NCBI GenBank assembly: GCA_050329575.1
Contig: JBHJOP010000131.1
Coordinates: 1 to 24,993 of the forward strand
Direction of reading: 5' to 3'
Length of the DNA: 24,993 bases
Origin: JAUXFS01 sp050329575
GTDB lineage: Bacteria > Pseudomonadota > Alphaproteobacteria > Rhodospirillales > Defluviicoccaceae
Shown here: positions 13,629 through 21,832 of the stretch, piece by piece
How the letters are laid out: every line of letters starts with the position of its first letter
How positions within the stretch are numbered: position 1 is the first letter of the stretch
Notes under the pieces: model-generated
What the model was told of the DNA's origin: nothing
Seen by the model: the letters and a program-made list of their open reading frames with translations, nothing else
The model's database searches: none
Program-made: the position numbers and the translations under genes

Positions 13629-15428
13629 ATGAAATTCGCGATGCTCGCCATCTCGGTCGGCATTGCGTGTGTCGTCGGCCTGCCGGGTTGTGTGCTGAGC
13701 GCCGAGGCGCTGCCGACCGCCGTCACCACCGAGCGCGAAATGGTGGTCACCGCCAACCCGCTGGCGACCGACGCCGGGGTCCAGATCCTCAGGAACGGCG
13801 GCACCGCCGCGGACGCGATGATCGCGGTCCAGACGGTCCTCGGACTGGTCGAGCCGCAGTCGAGCGGCCTCGGCGGTGGCGCCTTCATCGTCTATTACGA
13901 CGCCAAGTCCGGCGAGACGACGACCATCGACGCCCGCGAAACGGTGCCCGCCGCCGCCACAGAAGACCGCTTCGGCTCGTTGACGTTCACCAACGCTTGG
14001 CAGAGCGGCCTGTCGGTCGGCGTGCCGGGCGTGCCGCGGATGTTCGAGTACATGCATCAACGCTACGGACGTCTGCCGTGGCAACGCCTGTTCGTGCCGG
14101 CCATCACGCTGGCCCAGGCGGGGTTCGATCTGACCGAGCGCACCAGTTCGCAGGCGGCCGGGCTGCTGGCGCGCAATTCCTCCTGCGAGGACGGCGAGCG
14201 CCTGTTCTTCCGCGATCCCGCGGCCTTCGCATACTTCGTCGATGCGGAGACCTGTACCGCCAAGCCCGCCGGCACGCGGATCCGCAACAAGCCCTACGCG
14301 GACACCCTGAAGACCCTTTCACGGCTAGGCGCGGACGCCTTCTACGGCGGTGCGATCGCGAGCGACATCGCCACCGCGGTGCGGGGCGACCTCAACATCC
14401 CGGGCGACATGTCGGTCGACGACCTCGCCAACTACCGGATCGTCGAACGCGCGCCTGTGTGCGTCGCGTACCGCGGCCGCCGTGTCTGCGGCATGGGCCC
14501 GCCCTCGTCGGGCGGCATCGCGGTCGGCCAGATCCTCGGCGTCATCGAGAGCCGCCCGGACCTGATGGGCCCCGAACCGCTCGCCGTCGACACCGTCCAC
14601 CTGTTCACTCAGGCCGGCCGGCTCGCCTTCGCGGACCGCAACAAGTTCGTCGCCGACAGCGATTTCGTGACCGTGCCCGTCGACGGACTGCTGGACAGCG
14701 ACTACCTCGCCTCGCGCGCGTCGGTCCTCACGACGGACGATCTCGGGACGGCCGCCCCCGGCGACCCGCCCGGCGTTTTCGACCCGACGGCGCCGGACAG
14801 CGCCCTCGGTCCGGGCGGCACCAGCCACGTCTCGATCGTCGACCGCTACGGCAACGCCCTATCGATGACCTCCAGCATCGAAAGTTCGTTCGGCAACGGC
14901 GTGATGGTGCGCGGCTTTCTCCTCAACAACGAACTGACCGATTTCTCGTTCGCGGCCATCGATGCCCAGGGGACACCGATCGCCAATCGTGTCCAGGCCA
15001 ACAAGCGGCCGCGCAGTTCGATGTCGCCGACCATCGTCTTCGACGCCGACGGCCGGGTCGAACTGGTGACCGGCTCGCCCGGCGGCGCCCGAATCATCGG
15101 CTACACGGCACAGTCGATCGTCAACGTCATCGACTTCGGCCTCGATCCGCAGGAGGCGATCAACGTTCCCCACTTCATGAACCTCAACGGGCCGACCGAC
15201 CTCGAACCGCCGGTCCCCGGCGTCACCCTGGATTACGACGTCGACGCGTTGGCCGAGGCGTTGCGGGCGCGCGAGCACACCGTCCGCGTCCTCGCCCAGG
15301 GCAGCGGCCTGTCGGTCATCCAGGTGGTCAGGTCGAACGATTCGGAGGGCAGACCACCGGTGCGTGGCGACACCGTCCTCGTCGGCGGTGCCGATCCGCG
15401 GCGAGACGGGACGGTCGGCGGTCGCTGA
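13629..15428 (+). CDS. ggt: Gamma-glutamyltranspeptidase (glutathione hydrolase), periplasmic
   Basis: A 599-residue proenzyme from ATG 13629, preceded by GGGGAG 7 bases upstream. The signal peptide covers about residues 1-27 (LPGC at 18-21 also resembles a weak lipobox; cleavage after SAEA is the alternative). The large subunit has the substrate-Arg region IDARET (100-105). Autocleavage should occur before Thr398 in GPGGTSHVSIVDRYGNALSM, making Thr398 the N-terminal nucleophile of the small subunit. LLNNELTDFS (431-440) is the lid-loop region and TGSPGGARII the oxyanion/gamma-glutamyl binding glycines. GGT hydrolyses or transpeptidates glutathione and other gamma-glutamyl compounds in the periplasm. 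It stands alone, 198 bases after hspQ and convergent with the next gene. Confidence 0.95.
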   Translation: MKFAMLAISVGIACVVGLPGCVLSAEALPTAVTTEREMVVTANPLATDAGVQILRNGGTAADAMIAVQTVLGLVEPQSSGLGGGAFIVYYDAKSGETTTIDARETVPAAATEDRFGSLTFTNAWQSGLSVGVPGVPRMFEYMHQRYGRLPWQRLFVPAITLAQAGFDLTERTSSQAAGLLARNSSCEDGERLFFRDPAAFAYFVDAETCTAKPAGTRIRNKPYADTLKTLSRLGADAFYGGAIASDIATAVRGDLNIPGDMSVDDLANYRIVERAPVCVAYRGRRVCGMGPPSSGGIAVGQILGVIESRPDLMGPEPLAVDTVHLFTQAGRLAFADRNKFVADSDFVTVPVDGLLDSDYLASRASVLTTDDLGTAAPGDPPGVFDPTAPDSALGPGGTSHVSIVDRYGNALSMTSSIESSFGNGVMVRGFLLNNELTDFSFAAIDAQGTPIANRVQANKRPRSSMSPTIVFDADGRVELVTGSPGGARIIGYTAQSIVNVIDFGLDPQEAINVPHFMNLNGPTDLEPPVPGVTLDYDVDALAEALRAREHTVRVLAQGSGLSVIQVVRSNDSEGRPPVRGDTVLVGGADPRRDGTVGGR

Positions 15429-15462
15429 CGACGGAAAGCGCGGCGGCGGGACGGTTGGGCGG

Positions 15463-17688
15463 TCACCACCACAGGATCGCCTCGACGATATTCGAGTGGT
15501 CGTCGGTCCAGACCGCCCCGCCGTCGTCTCCCGGCAGCGGCCACCAGCGCGCTCCGAGGCGCAGGCGGTCCAGCGTTTCCGCGCGGCGGGCGAGGACGAC
15601 CCAGTCCGAGGCAGTGCTCGCGAACCCGCCCCGTTGCGGGGTGTTGTTGGCGAGTCGGGCCACGAGCCCGAGATCCGCGGCGAGCCGACCGACAACCGGC
15701 GCCAGGTCGACATGCCGGTTCGAGATGTGCAGGACCAGAACGCCTTGCCCATCCAGCCGGGCGAGATATACCGCGAAGGCGTCCCGGGTCAGCAAGTGGA
15801 TCGGGATGGCGTCGGAGGTGAAGGCGTCGACGATCAGCAGATCGAACCGCTCGGCGGCGTCGCGCGCGAGGCCGAGCCGCCCGTCGGCGACGGTGACCGG
15901 ACTGGCGGGCGCGCAGTCCGCCAGGAACCGGAACAGCCCCGATCCGGCGGCGATCCACACCACCAGGGGATCGATCTCGTAGAACCGCCAGTGCTCGCCA
16001 GGCTCGCGGTAGCAGGCGAGGCTGCCGACGCCGAGGCCGACGACGCCGACATGATCGAGGCCGGCCGTCGCCCGACGGCGGGCGATGATCTCGGCCACCG
16101 GGCTGTCCGCGGCGTAGTAGGTCGCCGGCCGTCGGCCTCTCGCGGGATCGGTCCACTGCGCGCCATGAACGGTGGTGCCGTGATAGAGCAGGCGCAGGCC
16201 GTCCGTCGTGTCACCGACGCGGTAGGCTCCGAAGAAACTGCGCCCCCGCCACACAACGTCCGCCTGTCGGGTGTCGAGCAGAGCCCCCACCAGGAGAGCG
16301 GCGATACAGAGAGCGAAGCCGGCCGGCCGACTGCGCGACGCCAAGGCGATGGCGACGGCCGGCGTCGACACCGCCAGCACGATGAGCTTCCGAACCGCCG
16401 CGTCGTCCGCTGCGGAGACCAGCGCATCGAACCCGAGAACAATGGCAACGATGACGGCGGCGCCGACCGCGTCCCGCGGCCGAAACGCCCGGCCGCCCGC
16501 CGGCAGGAGCAGACAGGCGACCGCGAGTGCCAACGGATACTCGTAGACACCGGTGAACACGATCGGCGCCAGCAAGGCCGTGGTGATCCCGCCCAGCATG
16601 CCGCCGAATGCGATGAACAGATAGAACTGCGCCAGCCGGCCGGCGGCGGGCCGGTCGCGGTACAGCGCACCGTGGCCCAGCAGGCACAGACAGAAGAACA
16701 CCACCCCGTGCAGCGCCAACCGGACCCCGGTCGGCAACGCCATGCCCAGGCGCGCCTCGATCATCATGGTCGCCGCCAGAATGACGACCGCCAACGGCGC
16801 GAGTCGGATCAGGCGACCGTGATCGAACAGCGGGCGCCGGGTGAAGACGGCGATGAAGCTGAACAGGTAGAGGCTCAGCGGCATCACCCACAGCAGCGGT
16901 GCCGCTGCGATGTCCGTGGTGACGTGCGAGGTAACGCCGATCAGCAGCGATGACGGCACGGCCGCGTAGGCGACCCAGCGCAGCCATCGCCACCCGATCG
17001 CGCCCGTGGGGTCGGCGGAGCCGGCGCTGACGGACCGCCGGCCGTCGGCGCGTGTGGACAGCAGTCCGCATATCCCGATCAAGGCTGCGACAGCGACGTA
17101 GGTTCCCGACCACGCCCAGGTCTGTTGCTCGTTGCCGAGCAGGCGCTCGAAGGCGAACGGAAAGGCCAGCAAAGCCCCGACACTGCCGAGGTTGCTCGCA
17201 CCGTAGAGGAAGTAGGGATCTGGGGCGTGCGGGTGGCGGGTGCGCGCAAACCAGCACTGGAGCAGCGGTGCGGTCGCCGCGACCGCCAGGAACGGCATTG
17301 CAACTGACGCGGTCAGCGTCATCAGCAACCACCCGACCGGTGTCGATTGGCCACCCGGTTCGACGGCGGAGGAGACGGCGATCGGCAGGAACCCGGCGCC
17401 CGCGAGCAGAACCCCGCCATGCACGAGCAGTTGGCGGGGCGGCGTCAGCCAGCGCACCAGGGCATAGGCATAGGCGTACCCCGCTGCCAGGGCCGTCTGA
17501 AAGAAGACCATGCAGGTGTTCCAGACTGCCGGCGAGCCTCCGAGCAGAGGTGTCGCCATCTTGGCGACCAGCGGCTGGATCCAGAACAGCAGCAGCGCGC
17601 CGCCGAACAGCGTCAGCGCGAACAGGGTGAGCACCGCCGCGGAGGTGGTGGCGCGCCCCGAGACCGCCTGCGGCTCACGCCGGTCCAC
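15463..17688 (-). CDS. Polytopic membrane protein fused to a spermidine-synthase-like domain
   Basis: About 741 residues from the GTG at 17688, which has AGAGG 5 bases upstream; GTG at 17754 would add 22 residues. Roughly the first 470 residues are hydrophobic with 11 to 13 likely membrane segments, starting VLTLFALTLFGGALLLFWIQ. The last 260 form a SpeE-like Rossmann domain: VGVVGLGVGSLACY (SAM-like loop), FYEIDP (acidic end of strand 2), VADGRLGLARD, and DLLIVDAFTSDAIPIHLLTRDAF. Stand-alone spermidine synthases transfer aminopropyl groups to putrescine. In membrane-fused forms the substrate is not established, and the polyamine active site may be altered, so the role (polyamine-like synthesis, transport or small-molecule methyl/aminopropyl transfer) is open. 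It converges with ggt across a 34-base gap. Confidence 0.88.
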   Translation of the reverse strand: MDRREPQAVSGRATTSAAVLTLFALTLFGGALLLFWIQPLVAKMATPLLGGSPAVWNTCMVFFQTALAAGYAYAYALVRWLTPPRQLLVHGGVLLAGAGFLPIAVSSAVEPGGQSTPVGWLLMTLTASVAMPFLAVAATAPLLQCWFARTRHPHAPDPYFLYGASNLGSVGALLAFPFAFERLLGNEQQTWAWSGTYVAVAALIGICGLLSTRADGRRSVSAGSADPTGAIGWRWLRWVAYAAVPSSLLIGVTSHVTTDIAAAPLLWVMPLSLYLFSFIAVFTRRPLFDHGRLIRLAPLAVVILAATMMIEARLGMALPTGVRLALHGVVFFCLCLLGHGALYRDRPAAGRLAQFYLFIAFGGMLGGITTALLAPIVFTGVYEYPLALAVACLLLPAGGRAFRPRDAVGAAVIVAIVLGFDALVSAADDAAVRKLIVLAVSTPAVAIALASRSRPAGFALCIAALLVGALLDTRQADVVWRGRSFFGAYRVGDTTDGLRLLYHGTTVHGAQWTDPARGRRPATYYAADSPVAEIIARRRATAGLDHVGVVGLGVGSLACYREPGEHWRFYEIDPLVVWIAAGSGLFRFLADCAPASPVTVADGRLGLARDAAERFDLLIVDAFTSDAIPIHLLTRDAFAVYLARLDGQGVLVLHISNRHVDLAPVVGRLAADLGLVARLANNTPQRGGFASTASDWVVLARRAETLDRLRLGARWWPLPGDDGGAVWTDDHSNIVEAILWW

Positions 17689-17820
17689 GACGGCCTCTGC
17701 CGTTCCGGGTCTGCGAACGGTCGACGGGTGCAAGCGCCGACGGCCCCCGTGCACAATCGGATCGGATCGAACCCGAACAGGCCATCACTGGACCTCCGCC
17801 GCCGCTAACAGGGACGTGAA

Positions 17821-17849
17821 TTCCCAAGACCGGCGACGCCCCTTATATC
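17821..17849 (+). promoter_or_regulatory. Candidate sigma-70-type promoter for msrB-msrA
   Basis: TTCCCA (17821-17826) and TATATC (17844-17849) are separated by 17 bases, with a predicted transcription start near 17856 and a leader of about 50 bases before the msrB ATG. Each hexamer matches consensus at about four of six positions. It is in the 219-base region divergent from the spermidine-synthase-like gene. Confidence 0.4.
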
Positions 17850-17907
17850 TCAGTCGTGTCGGCAGTCATGGTCGGCGCCTTCGCCGACGGCAACGGAAAC
17901 GAGATCC

Positions 17908-18405
17908 ATGAGGACCACGAGACGGAAACTCCTCGCCGGCGGACTGGCCGGTATCGCGGGCGGCGCCCTGGCGCGGGCGTTCGGCGGCCCGTCGCCGGCC
18001 GCGGCGGCGGGCGGAACGTTCGAGTTCTCTCTCAGTGACGCGGAATGGCGCCAACGGCTGACGCCGGCCCAGTTCCGGGTGCTGCGCGAGCATGGCACCG
18101 AGCGGGCAGGCACCAGCCCCCTCGACAAGGAGTCCCACGCCGGCACCTACCATTGCGCCGGCTGCGAACAGGCGCTGTTCTCGTCGGCGACCAAGTTCGA
18201 CAGCCGCACCGGCTGGCCGAGCTTCTGGGCCCCGATCGAGGGCGCGATCGGCACCTCCGAGGACCGCAGCCTGTGGATGGTCCGCACCGAGGTCCACTGC
18301 GGTCGCTGCGGCGGCCACCTCGGTCACGTCTTCGACGACGGCCCGCCGCCGACCGGGCTGCGCTACTGCATCAACGGCGTCGCGCTCAGCTTCGTGCCGG
18401 CCTGA
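17908..18405 (+). CDS. msrB: Peptide-methionine (R)-S-oxide reductase MsrB, Tat-exported
   Basis: A 165-residue protein. The N-terminus TTRRKLLAGGLAGIAGG has a twin-arginine motif (Arg5-Arg6) and a hydrophobic core, and an AAAA stretch near 31-34 is a likely cleavage site, so it should be exported folded by Tat. The MsrB domain (about 38-165) contains zinc-type CxxC pairs at Cys83/Cys86 and Cys131/Cys134, the motif TGWPSFW (101-107) and catalytic Cys154 in RYCINGVAL. No other cysteine is present, and the position that carries a resolving Cys in many MsrB enzymes (GCGWPS) is Thr here, so it looks like a one-Cys form needing an external thiol reductant. It reduces methionine-R-sulfoxide in proteins. 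It is followed 14 bases later by msrA, giving a stereochemically complete pair. Confidence 0.94.
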   Translation: MRTTRRKLLAGGLAGIAGGALARAFGGPSPAAAAGGTFEFSLSDAEWRQRLTPAQFRVLREHGTERAGTSPLDKESHAGTYHCAGCEQALFSSATKFDSRTGWPSFWAPIEGAIGTSEDRSLWMVRTEVHCGRCGGHLGHVFDDGPPPTGLRYCINGVALSFVPA

Positions 18406-18419
18406 AGGCGGAGAAGGCC

Positions 18420-19088
18420 ATGAGCGCCCGCCGCGTTGTCGCCGCCGTGATCCTCGCCGGATCGCTCGTGGCCGGATCGCTCGTGGCCGGATCGCTCGGG
18501 GCCGGATCGCTCGGGGCCGGATCGCCGTCGGCCGACGACACGCCGCCCTCGGGCGAACTGGCGACGGCGATCTTCGCCGGCGGCTGCTTCTGGTGCATGG
18601 AACAGCCGTTCGACGTTCTCGACGGCGTCGTGTCGACCACCTCGGGCTACATCGGCGGACACGTGACGGAGCCGACTTACCAGCAGGTGTCGGCCGGTCG
18701 GACCGGCCACACCGAAGCGGTGCGCATCGTCTACGACCCGGCGAAGATCGGCTATCAGGCGCTGCTCGAGGTGTTCTGGCGCAACGTCGATCCGCTGGAT
18801 GCCGGCGGCCAGTTCTGCGACCGCGGCAGTCAGTACCGGACCGGCATCTTCGCGACCACCGACGAGCAGCTTCGCCTCGCCGAGACGTCGAAGGCGGCGC
18901 TCGAGGCCTCCGGCCGCCTGCCCGGGCCGGTCGTCACCGAGATCGTGACAGCGCCGACGTTCTACGCGGCCGAGGACTACCACCAGGACTATTATCTGAC
19001 CAGTTCCGCCCGCTACAAGGTCTACCGCTTCGCCTGCGGCCGCGACCGTCGGCTCGACCAGCTGTGGGGAAGCGATCGCGCCGGCTGA
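18420..19088 (+). CDS. msrA: Peptide-methionine (S)-S-oxide reductase MsrA, exported
   Basis: 222 residues from the ATG at 18420, which has GGCGGAG a few bases upstream; it directly follows msrB. The Sec-type signal peptide has a basic start (SARR), then an unusual hydrophobic core built from repeated AGSLV/AGSLG pentapeptides (about 13-35). The MsrA domain begins near residue 48: AIFAGGCFWCMEQPF (50-64) with catalytic Cys56 and Glu61, GYIGGHVTEPTYQQVSAGRTGH (77-98), and GQFCDRGSQYRTGIF (130-144). Cys206 near the C-terminus and Cys133 are possible recycling cysteines. It reduces methionine-S-sulfoxide, here probably in the periplasm, with MsrB covering the R form. No dedicated reductant gene such as a TlpA- or CcdA-like protein is seen nearby. 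Confidence 0.94.
   Translation: MSARRVVAAVILAGSLVAGSLVAGSLGAGSLGAGSPSADDTPPSGELATAIFAGGCFWCMEQPFDVLDGVVSTTSGYIGGHVTEPTYQQVSAGRTGHTEAVRIVYDPAKIGYQALLEVFWRNVDPLDAGGQFCDRGSQYRTGIFATTDEQLRLAETSKAALEASGRLPGPVVTEIVTAPTFYAAEDYHQDYYLTSSARYKVYRFACGRDRRLDQLWGSDRAG
18456..18526 (+). repeat. 15-bp in-frame tandem repeat within the MsrA signal peptide
   Basis: Units GCCGGATCGCTCGTG (18456-18470 and 18471-18485), GCCGGATCGCTCGGG (18486-18500 and 18501-18515) and a partial fifth copy GCCGGATCGCC (18516-18526). The unit is a multiple of three, so copy-number change would add or remove five residues (AGSLV or AGSLG) from the hydrophobic core without a frameshift. Confidence 0.95.
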
Positions 19089-19091
19089 CGG

Positions 19092-19700
19092 TCAAGACGC
19101 TCTCGCCGTTCGCTCGCGCCATCGCGCGAACGCGGCGCCGTCGTCGACGTCCTCGAGCTGTTCGAGCATCGCCACGTCGAGCGCGCCCATGTTGGCCAGA
19201 GTGTCGCCGAGAGCGTGCTCCGTCGACCAGCGGACGCCGTCGAAGATCGCCGGCAGCCGCGGCCGGCGGCGCAGGCCGACCAGCCAGTAGCCGCCGTCGG
19301 CGGCAGGACCGAACACCGCGTCATGGCGTCCCAGCGCGCGGAAGGCACGGGCGATGGGGTCGGGGCCGATGGCGGGAACGTCGGTCCCGACGATCACCGC
19401 CGGCCCCGGCGGCAGGTCGCGCATCACGGTCGCCATCCGCCGCCCGAGATCGCCGCGGCCCTGCCCGATTCGCCGCCAGCCGCGCGGCCACAGCGCCTCG
19501 ACCTCGACCGCGCTGTCCGGCGTGATCGCGAGCCAGCACCGCCAGCGGCGGTCGGCTTCCAGCCTGGTCAGCACGGCGCGCAGGACCCGCCGGTAGAACG
19601 TCCACGCACCGACGACCCCGATGTCGCTCGCGAGGCGGGTCTTCACCCGTCCGAGGCGCGGCGCCTTGACGAAGGCGACGAGGTGGTTGTCGGGACTCAC
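19092..19700 (-). CDS. TIGR04282-type (DUF2064) nucleotidyl/glycosyltransferase-like protein
   Basis: A 202-residue protein. It begins VAFVKAPRLGRVKTRLA (8-24), the nucleotide-binding-type loop of the TIGR04282/DUF2064 family, and later has IVGTDVPAIG, DAVFGPAADGGYWLVGLRR and VRWSTEHAL, all in the family order (GTDxP and GPxxDGGYxLxGL). The fold is GT-A-like and the family is often paired with TIGR04283 glycosyltransferases, as here, 52 bases downstream of it on the same strand. The donor, acceptor and product are not established for the family. The start is an ATG without a strong ribosome-binding site, and cotranscription with TIGR04283 is likely. It ends three bases after the convergent msrA stop. 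Confidence 0.88.
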   Translation of the reverse strand: MSPDNHLVAFVKAPRLGRVKTRLASDIGVVGAWTFYRRVLRAVLTRLEADRRWRCWLAITPDSAVEVEALWPRGWRRIGQGRGDLGRRMATVMRDLPPGPAVIVGTDVPAIGPDPIARAFRALGRHDAVFGPAADGGYWLVGLRRRPRLPAIFDGVRWSTEHALGDTLANMGALDVAMLEQLEDVDDGAAFARWRERTARAS

Positions 19701-19752
19701 CGGCGGACCGGTGTCGGTTGGTCCTGCACCGCCGGCGCTGCCGTCGGCGGGA

Positions 19753-20433
19753 TCAGTCGTAGATGCTGTCGATGGTGCGTGGTGACACCCCGACGCTGTA
19801 GAGACCGAGACACACCAGGTTGCGCAGCGGCCGCCGCAAATAGCCGTCGCGCCTGTAGCGCTCGGCCGAGGTCAGCGCCACGACGTCGATCGACGTCAGG
19901 CGGCGGCGGCCGATGCGGCGCACGAGGTCGACGTCCTCCATCAGCGGGATCCGCTTGAACCCTCCCACATCCTCGTAGAAGTGGCGGCCGATCAGCAGCC
20001 CCTGATCGCCATAGGGGAGCCCGAGCAGTCGGCTGCGGATGGCGACCATGGCTTCGATGACACGTGCCGCCACGGCCCGGTCGTCGAAGGCGAGCCGGAA
20101 GTAGCCTGCGCGTCGCTCCTCCCGACCGACATTGGCGATGAACGTGCCGACGGCGGGCGCCCAGCCCTCTCCCAGCCGGGTGTCGGCATGGAGAAACAGG
20201 AACCAGTCACCGGAGGCGGCGATGGCGCCCTCGGCGAGTTGCCAGCCGCGACCACGGCGGGTTTCGAGAAAGATGGCGCCGCCTCGCGTCGCGATCCGCC
20301 GGGTGTCGTCGATCGAGCCGCCGTCGGCGACGATCACCTCGCGGGGAAGCGCTCCGCGATCGGCGGCGACGGCGGCCAGCGTCGCACCCAGGGTGGCACT
20401 GGAATTGAGGGTCGGGATGATGACACTCAGCAC
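19753..20433 (-). CDS. TIGR04283-type family 2 glycosyltransferase
   Basis: A 226-residue protein starting at GTG 20433. The GT2 core is clear: VIIPTLNSSATLGATL (4-19), EVIVADGGSIDDT (32-44), FLFLHADTRLGEG (78-90, the DxD-like HADT of this subfamily), YGDQGLLIGRHFYEDVGGF (about 142-160), and LMEDVDLVRRI with the acceptor-side ED pair. It lacks membrane segments apart from a hydrophobic C-terminal patch (LRNLVCLGLYSVG). TIGR04283 enzymes are of unknown substrate and usually sit next to TIGR04282 proteins. It probably opens the two-gene operon, with its promoter in the 223-base gap shared with the divergent radical SAM gene. Confidence 0.92.
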   Translation of the reverse strand: MLSVIIPTLNSSATLGATLAAVAADRGALPREVIVADGGSIDDTRRIATRGGAIFLETRRGRGWQLAEGAIAASGDWFLFLHADTRLGEGWAPAVGTFIANVGREERRAGYFRLAFDDRAVAARVIEAMVAIRSRLLGLPYGDQGLLIGRHFYEDVGGFKRIPLMEDVDLVRRIGRRRLTSIDVVALTSAERYRRDGYLRRPLRNLVCLGLYSVGVSPRTIDSIYD

Positions 20434-20656
20434 GAGCCGACATCCATCAGTTTTAACGGTTCCATTCTACGCTCATCGCGCCTCGGCGGAAAGGCAGACC
20501 CCGGAACATTCCTGCTCCCTGTTGCCGGAAAGCCACGGCAGCTCCTCGGAGCGCACCGTCCCGACCCGCCGGTTCGCCCGCGAGTCCACCGGGTCTGTCC
20601 AGGCGCCGCCGCAAAAAGTTCTTTATTTGTTCCATCTCCGCGGCTACCCTGTCGCC

Positions 20657-21745
20657 ATGTCTTCGGTCAGCTCGGGAACCGCGGTCAAAGGCAGAGGGGC
20701 GGTGAGCAATCCCGCCGGCCGGTTCGAAGCGCTGACCCGCGAACCGGTCGCCGACGGCTGGGAGGGCGCCGGCGACGATGGTCCGGCTCCGCTGCCGACC
20801 GTGGTCGTCGACGAGCCGATTCGGTCGGTGATGGCTCGCAACACCTCGCCGGACATCTCGTTCGACCGCTCGATCAATCCCTATCGGGGGTGTGAGCACG
20901 GCTGCATCTACTGCTACGCCCGTCCGAGCCACGCCTACCTGGGGCTGTCGCCGGGGCTCGACTTCGAAACCCGGCTGTTCGCCAAGGCGGGGGCGGCGGC
21001 GGTGCTGGAGAGGGAGCTGCGCAAGCCGGGCTACCGACCGCGGCCGGTGATGCTCGGCGCCAACACCGATCCCTACCAGCCGATCGAGCGCACCCGAAGG
21101 ATCACCCGCGCGATCCTGGACGTGCTGGCGGCGTTCCATCATCCGGTCATGATCACCACCAAGTCGGCACTGATCGTCCGCGACCTCGACATCCTGGCGC
21201 CAATGGCCGCGCGCCGGCTGGTCTCGGTGGCCGTTTCGCTGACCACCCTGGACCGCACGCTGGCGCGAACCATGGAACCGCGCGCCGCCACGCCGCGGCG
21301 ACGGCTGGAGACGATCCGCGCCCTCGCCGGCGCCGGGGTTCCGACCATGGTGCTGGTGGCGCCGGTGATCCCGGCGCTCACCGACCACGAGATCGAGACG
21401 ATCCTCGCCGCCGCCGCGGGCGCCGGGGCGGGTGCCGCCGACTACGTTCTCCTGCGCCTGCCGCTGGAGCTGAAGCAGCTGTTCGCCGAATGGCTGCGGG
21501 CTCACCACCCGCGCAAGGCCGGGCGCGTCCTCGGTCAACTCCGGGAGATCCGGGACGGTCATCTCTATGCTTCGGAGTTCGGGACCCGGATGACGGGCAC
21601 CGGCGTCCTCGCCGATCTGCTTGGCCAGCGTTTCCGCGCCGCCTGCCGCCGCCTCGGTCTCGAGACCGGTCCGTCCGCGCCGACGCGGCTCGACGGCTCT
21701 CTGTTCCGGCCGCCGCCGGCGGGCGGGCAGCTGTCGCTGTTCTGA
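20657..21745 (+). CDS. PA0069-family radical SAM protein (SplB-like)
   Basis: 362 residues from ATG 20657. The cluster motif is CEHGCIYCYARPSH (79-92), with Cys79, Cys83 and Cys86 as the three iron ligands (CxxxCxxC). NPYRGCEHGCIYCYAR, then LGANTDPYQPIERTRRITR and VMITTKSALIVRDLDIL, are the family signature. The C-terminus has LKQLFAEWLRAHHPRKAGRVL and ends GGQLSLF. It resembles spore photoproduct lyase-type radical SAM proteins, but PA0069 proteins occur in non-spore-formers and their substrate is not known. The frame is open upstream to 20132 across the divergent gene, so the start is set by the family's length. TACCCT stands six bases before the ATG, a spacing that could give a leaderless transcript. 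Confidence 0.92.
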   Translation: MSSVSSGTAVKGRGAVSNPAGRFEALTREPVADGWEGAGDDGPAPLPTVVVDEPIRSVMARNTSPDISFDRSINPYRGCEHGCIYCYARPSHAYLGLSPGLDFETRLFAKAGAAAVLERELRKPGYRPRPVMLGANTDPYQPIERTRRITRAILDVLAAFHHPVMITTKSALIVRDLDILAPMAARRLVSVAVSLTTLDRTLARTMEPRAATPRRRLETIRALAGAGVPTMVLVAPVIPALTDHEIETILAAAAGAGAGAADYVLLRLPLELKQLFAEWLRAHHPRKAGRVLGQLREIRDGHLYASEFGTRMTGTGVLADLLGQRFRAACRRLGLETGPSAPTRLDGSLFRPPPAGGQLSLF

Positions 21746-21832
21746 TCGCCGGACGGCGGCGCCCTATTCCCTTCCGGGGCGATCTCTGCCAGTAATTGGT
21801 CCCCGGTCCGGCAACCGACGGAAAAGGTGGCG

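Noticed and set aside
13595..15982. A 795-codon plus-strand frame spanning ggt and beyond
   Set aside because: It is out of frame with the complete ggt gene, is dominated by Arg, and crosses the end of ggt into the antisense of the next gene.
18456..18526. CRISPR-like or intergenic repeat array
   Set aside because: The units are 15 bases, contiguous, without spacers, and lie inside the msrA coding frame.
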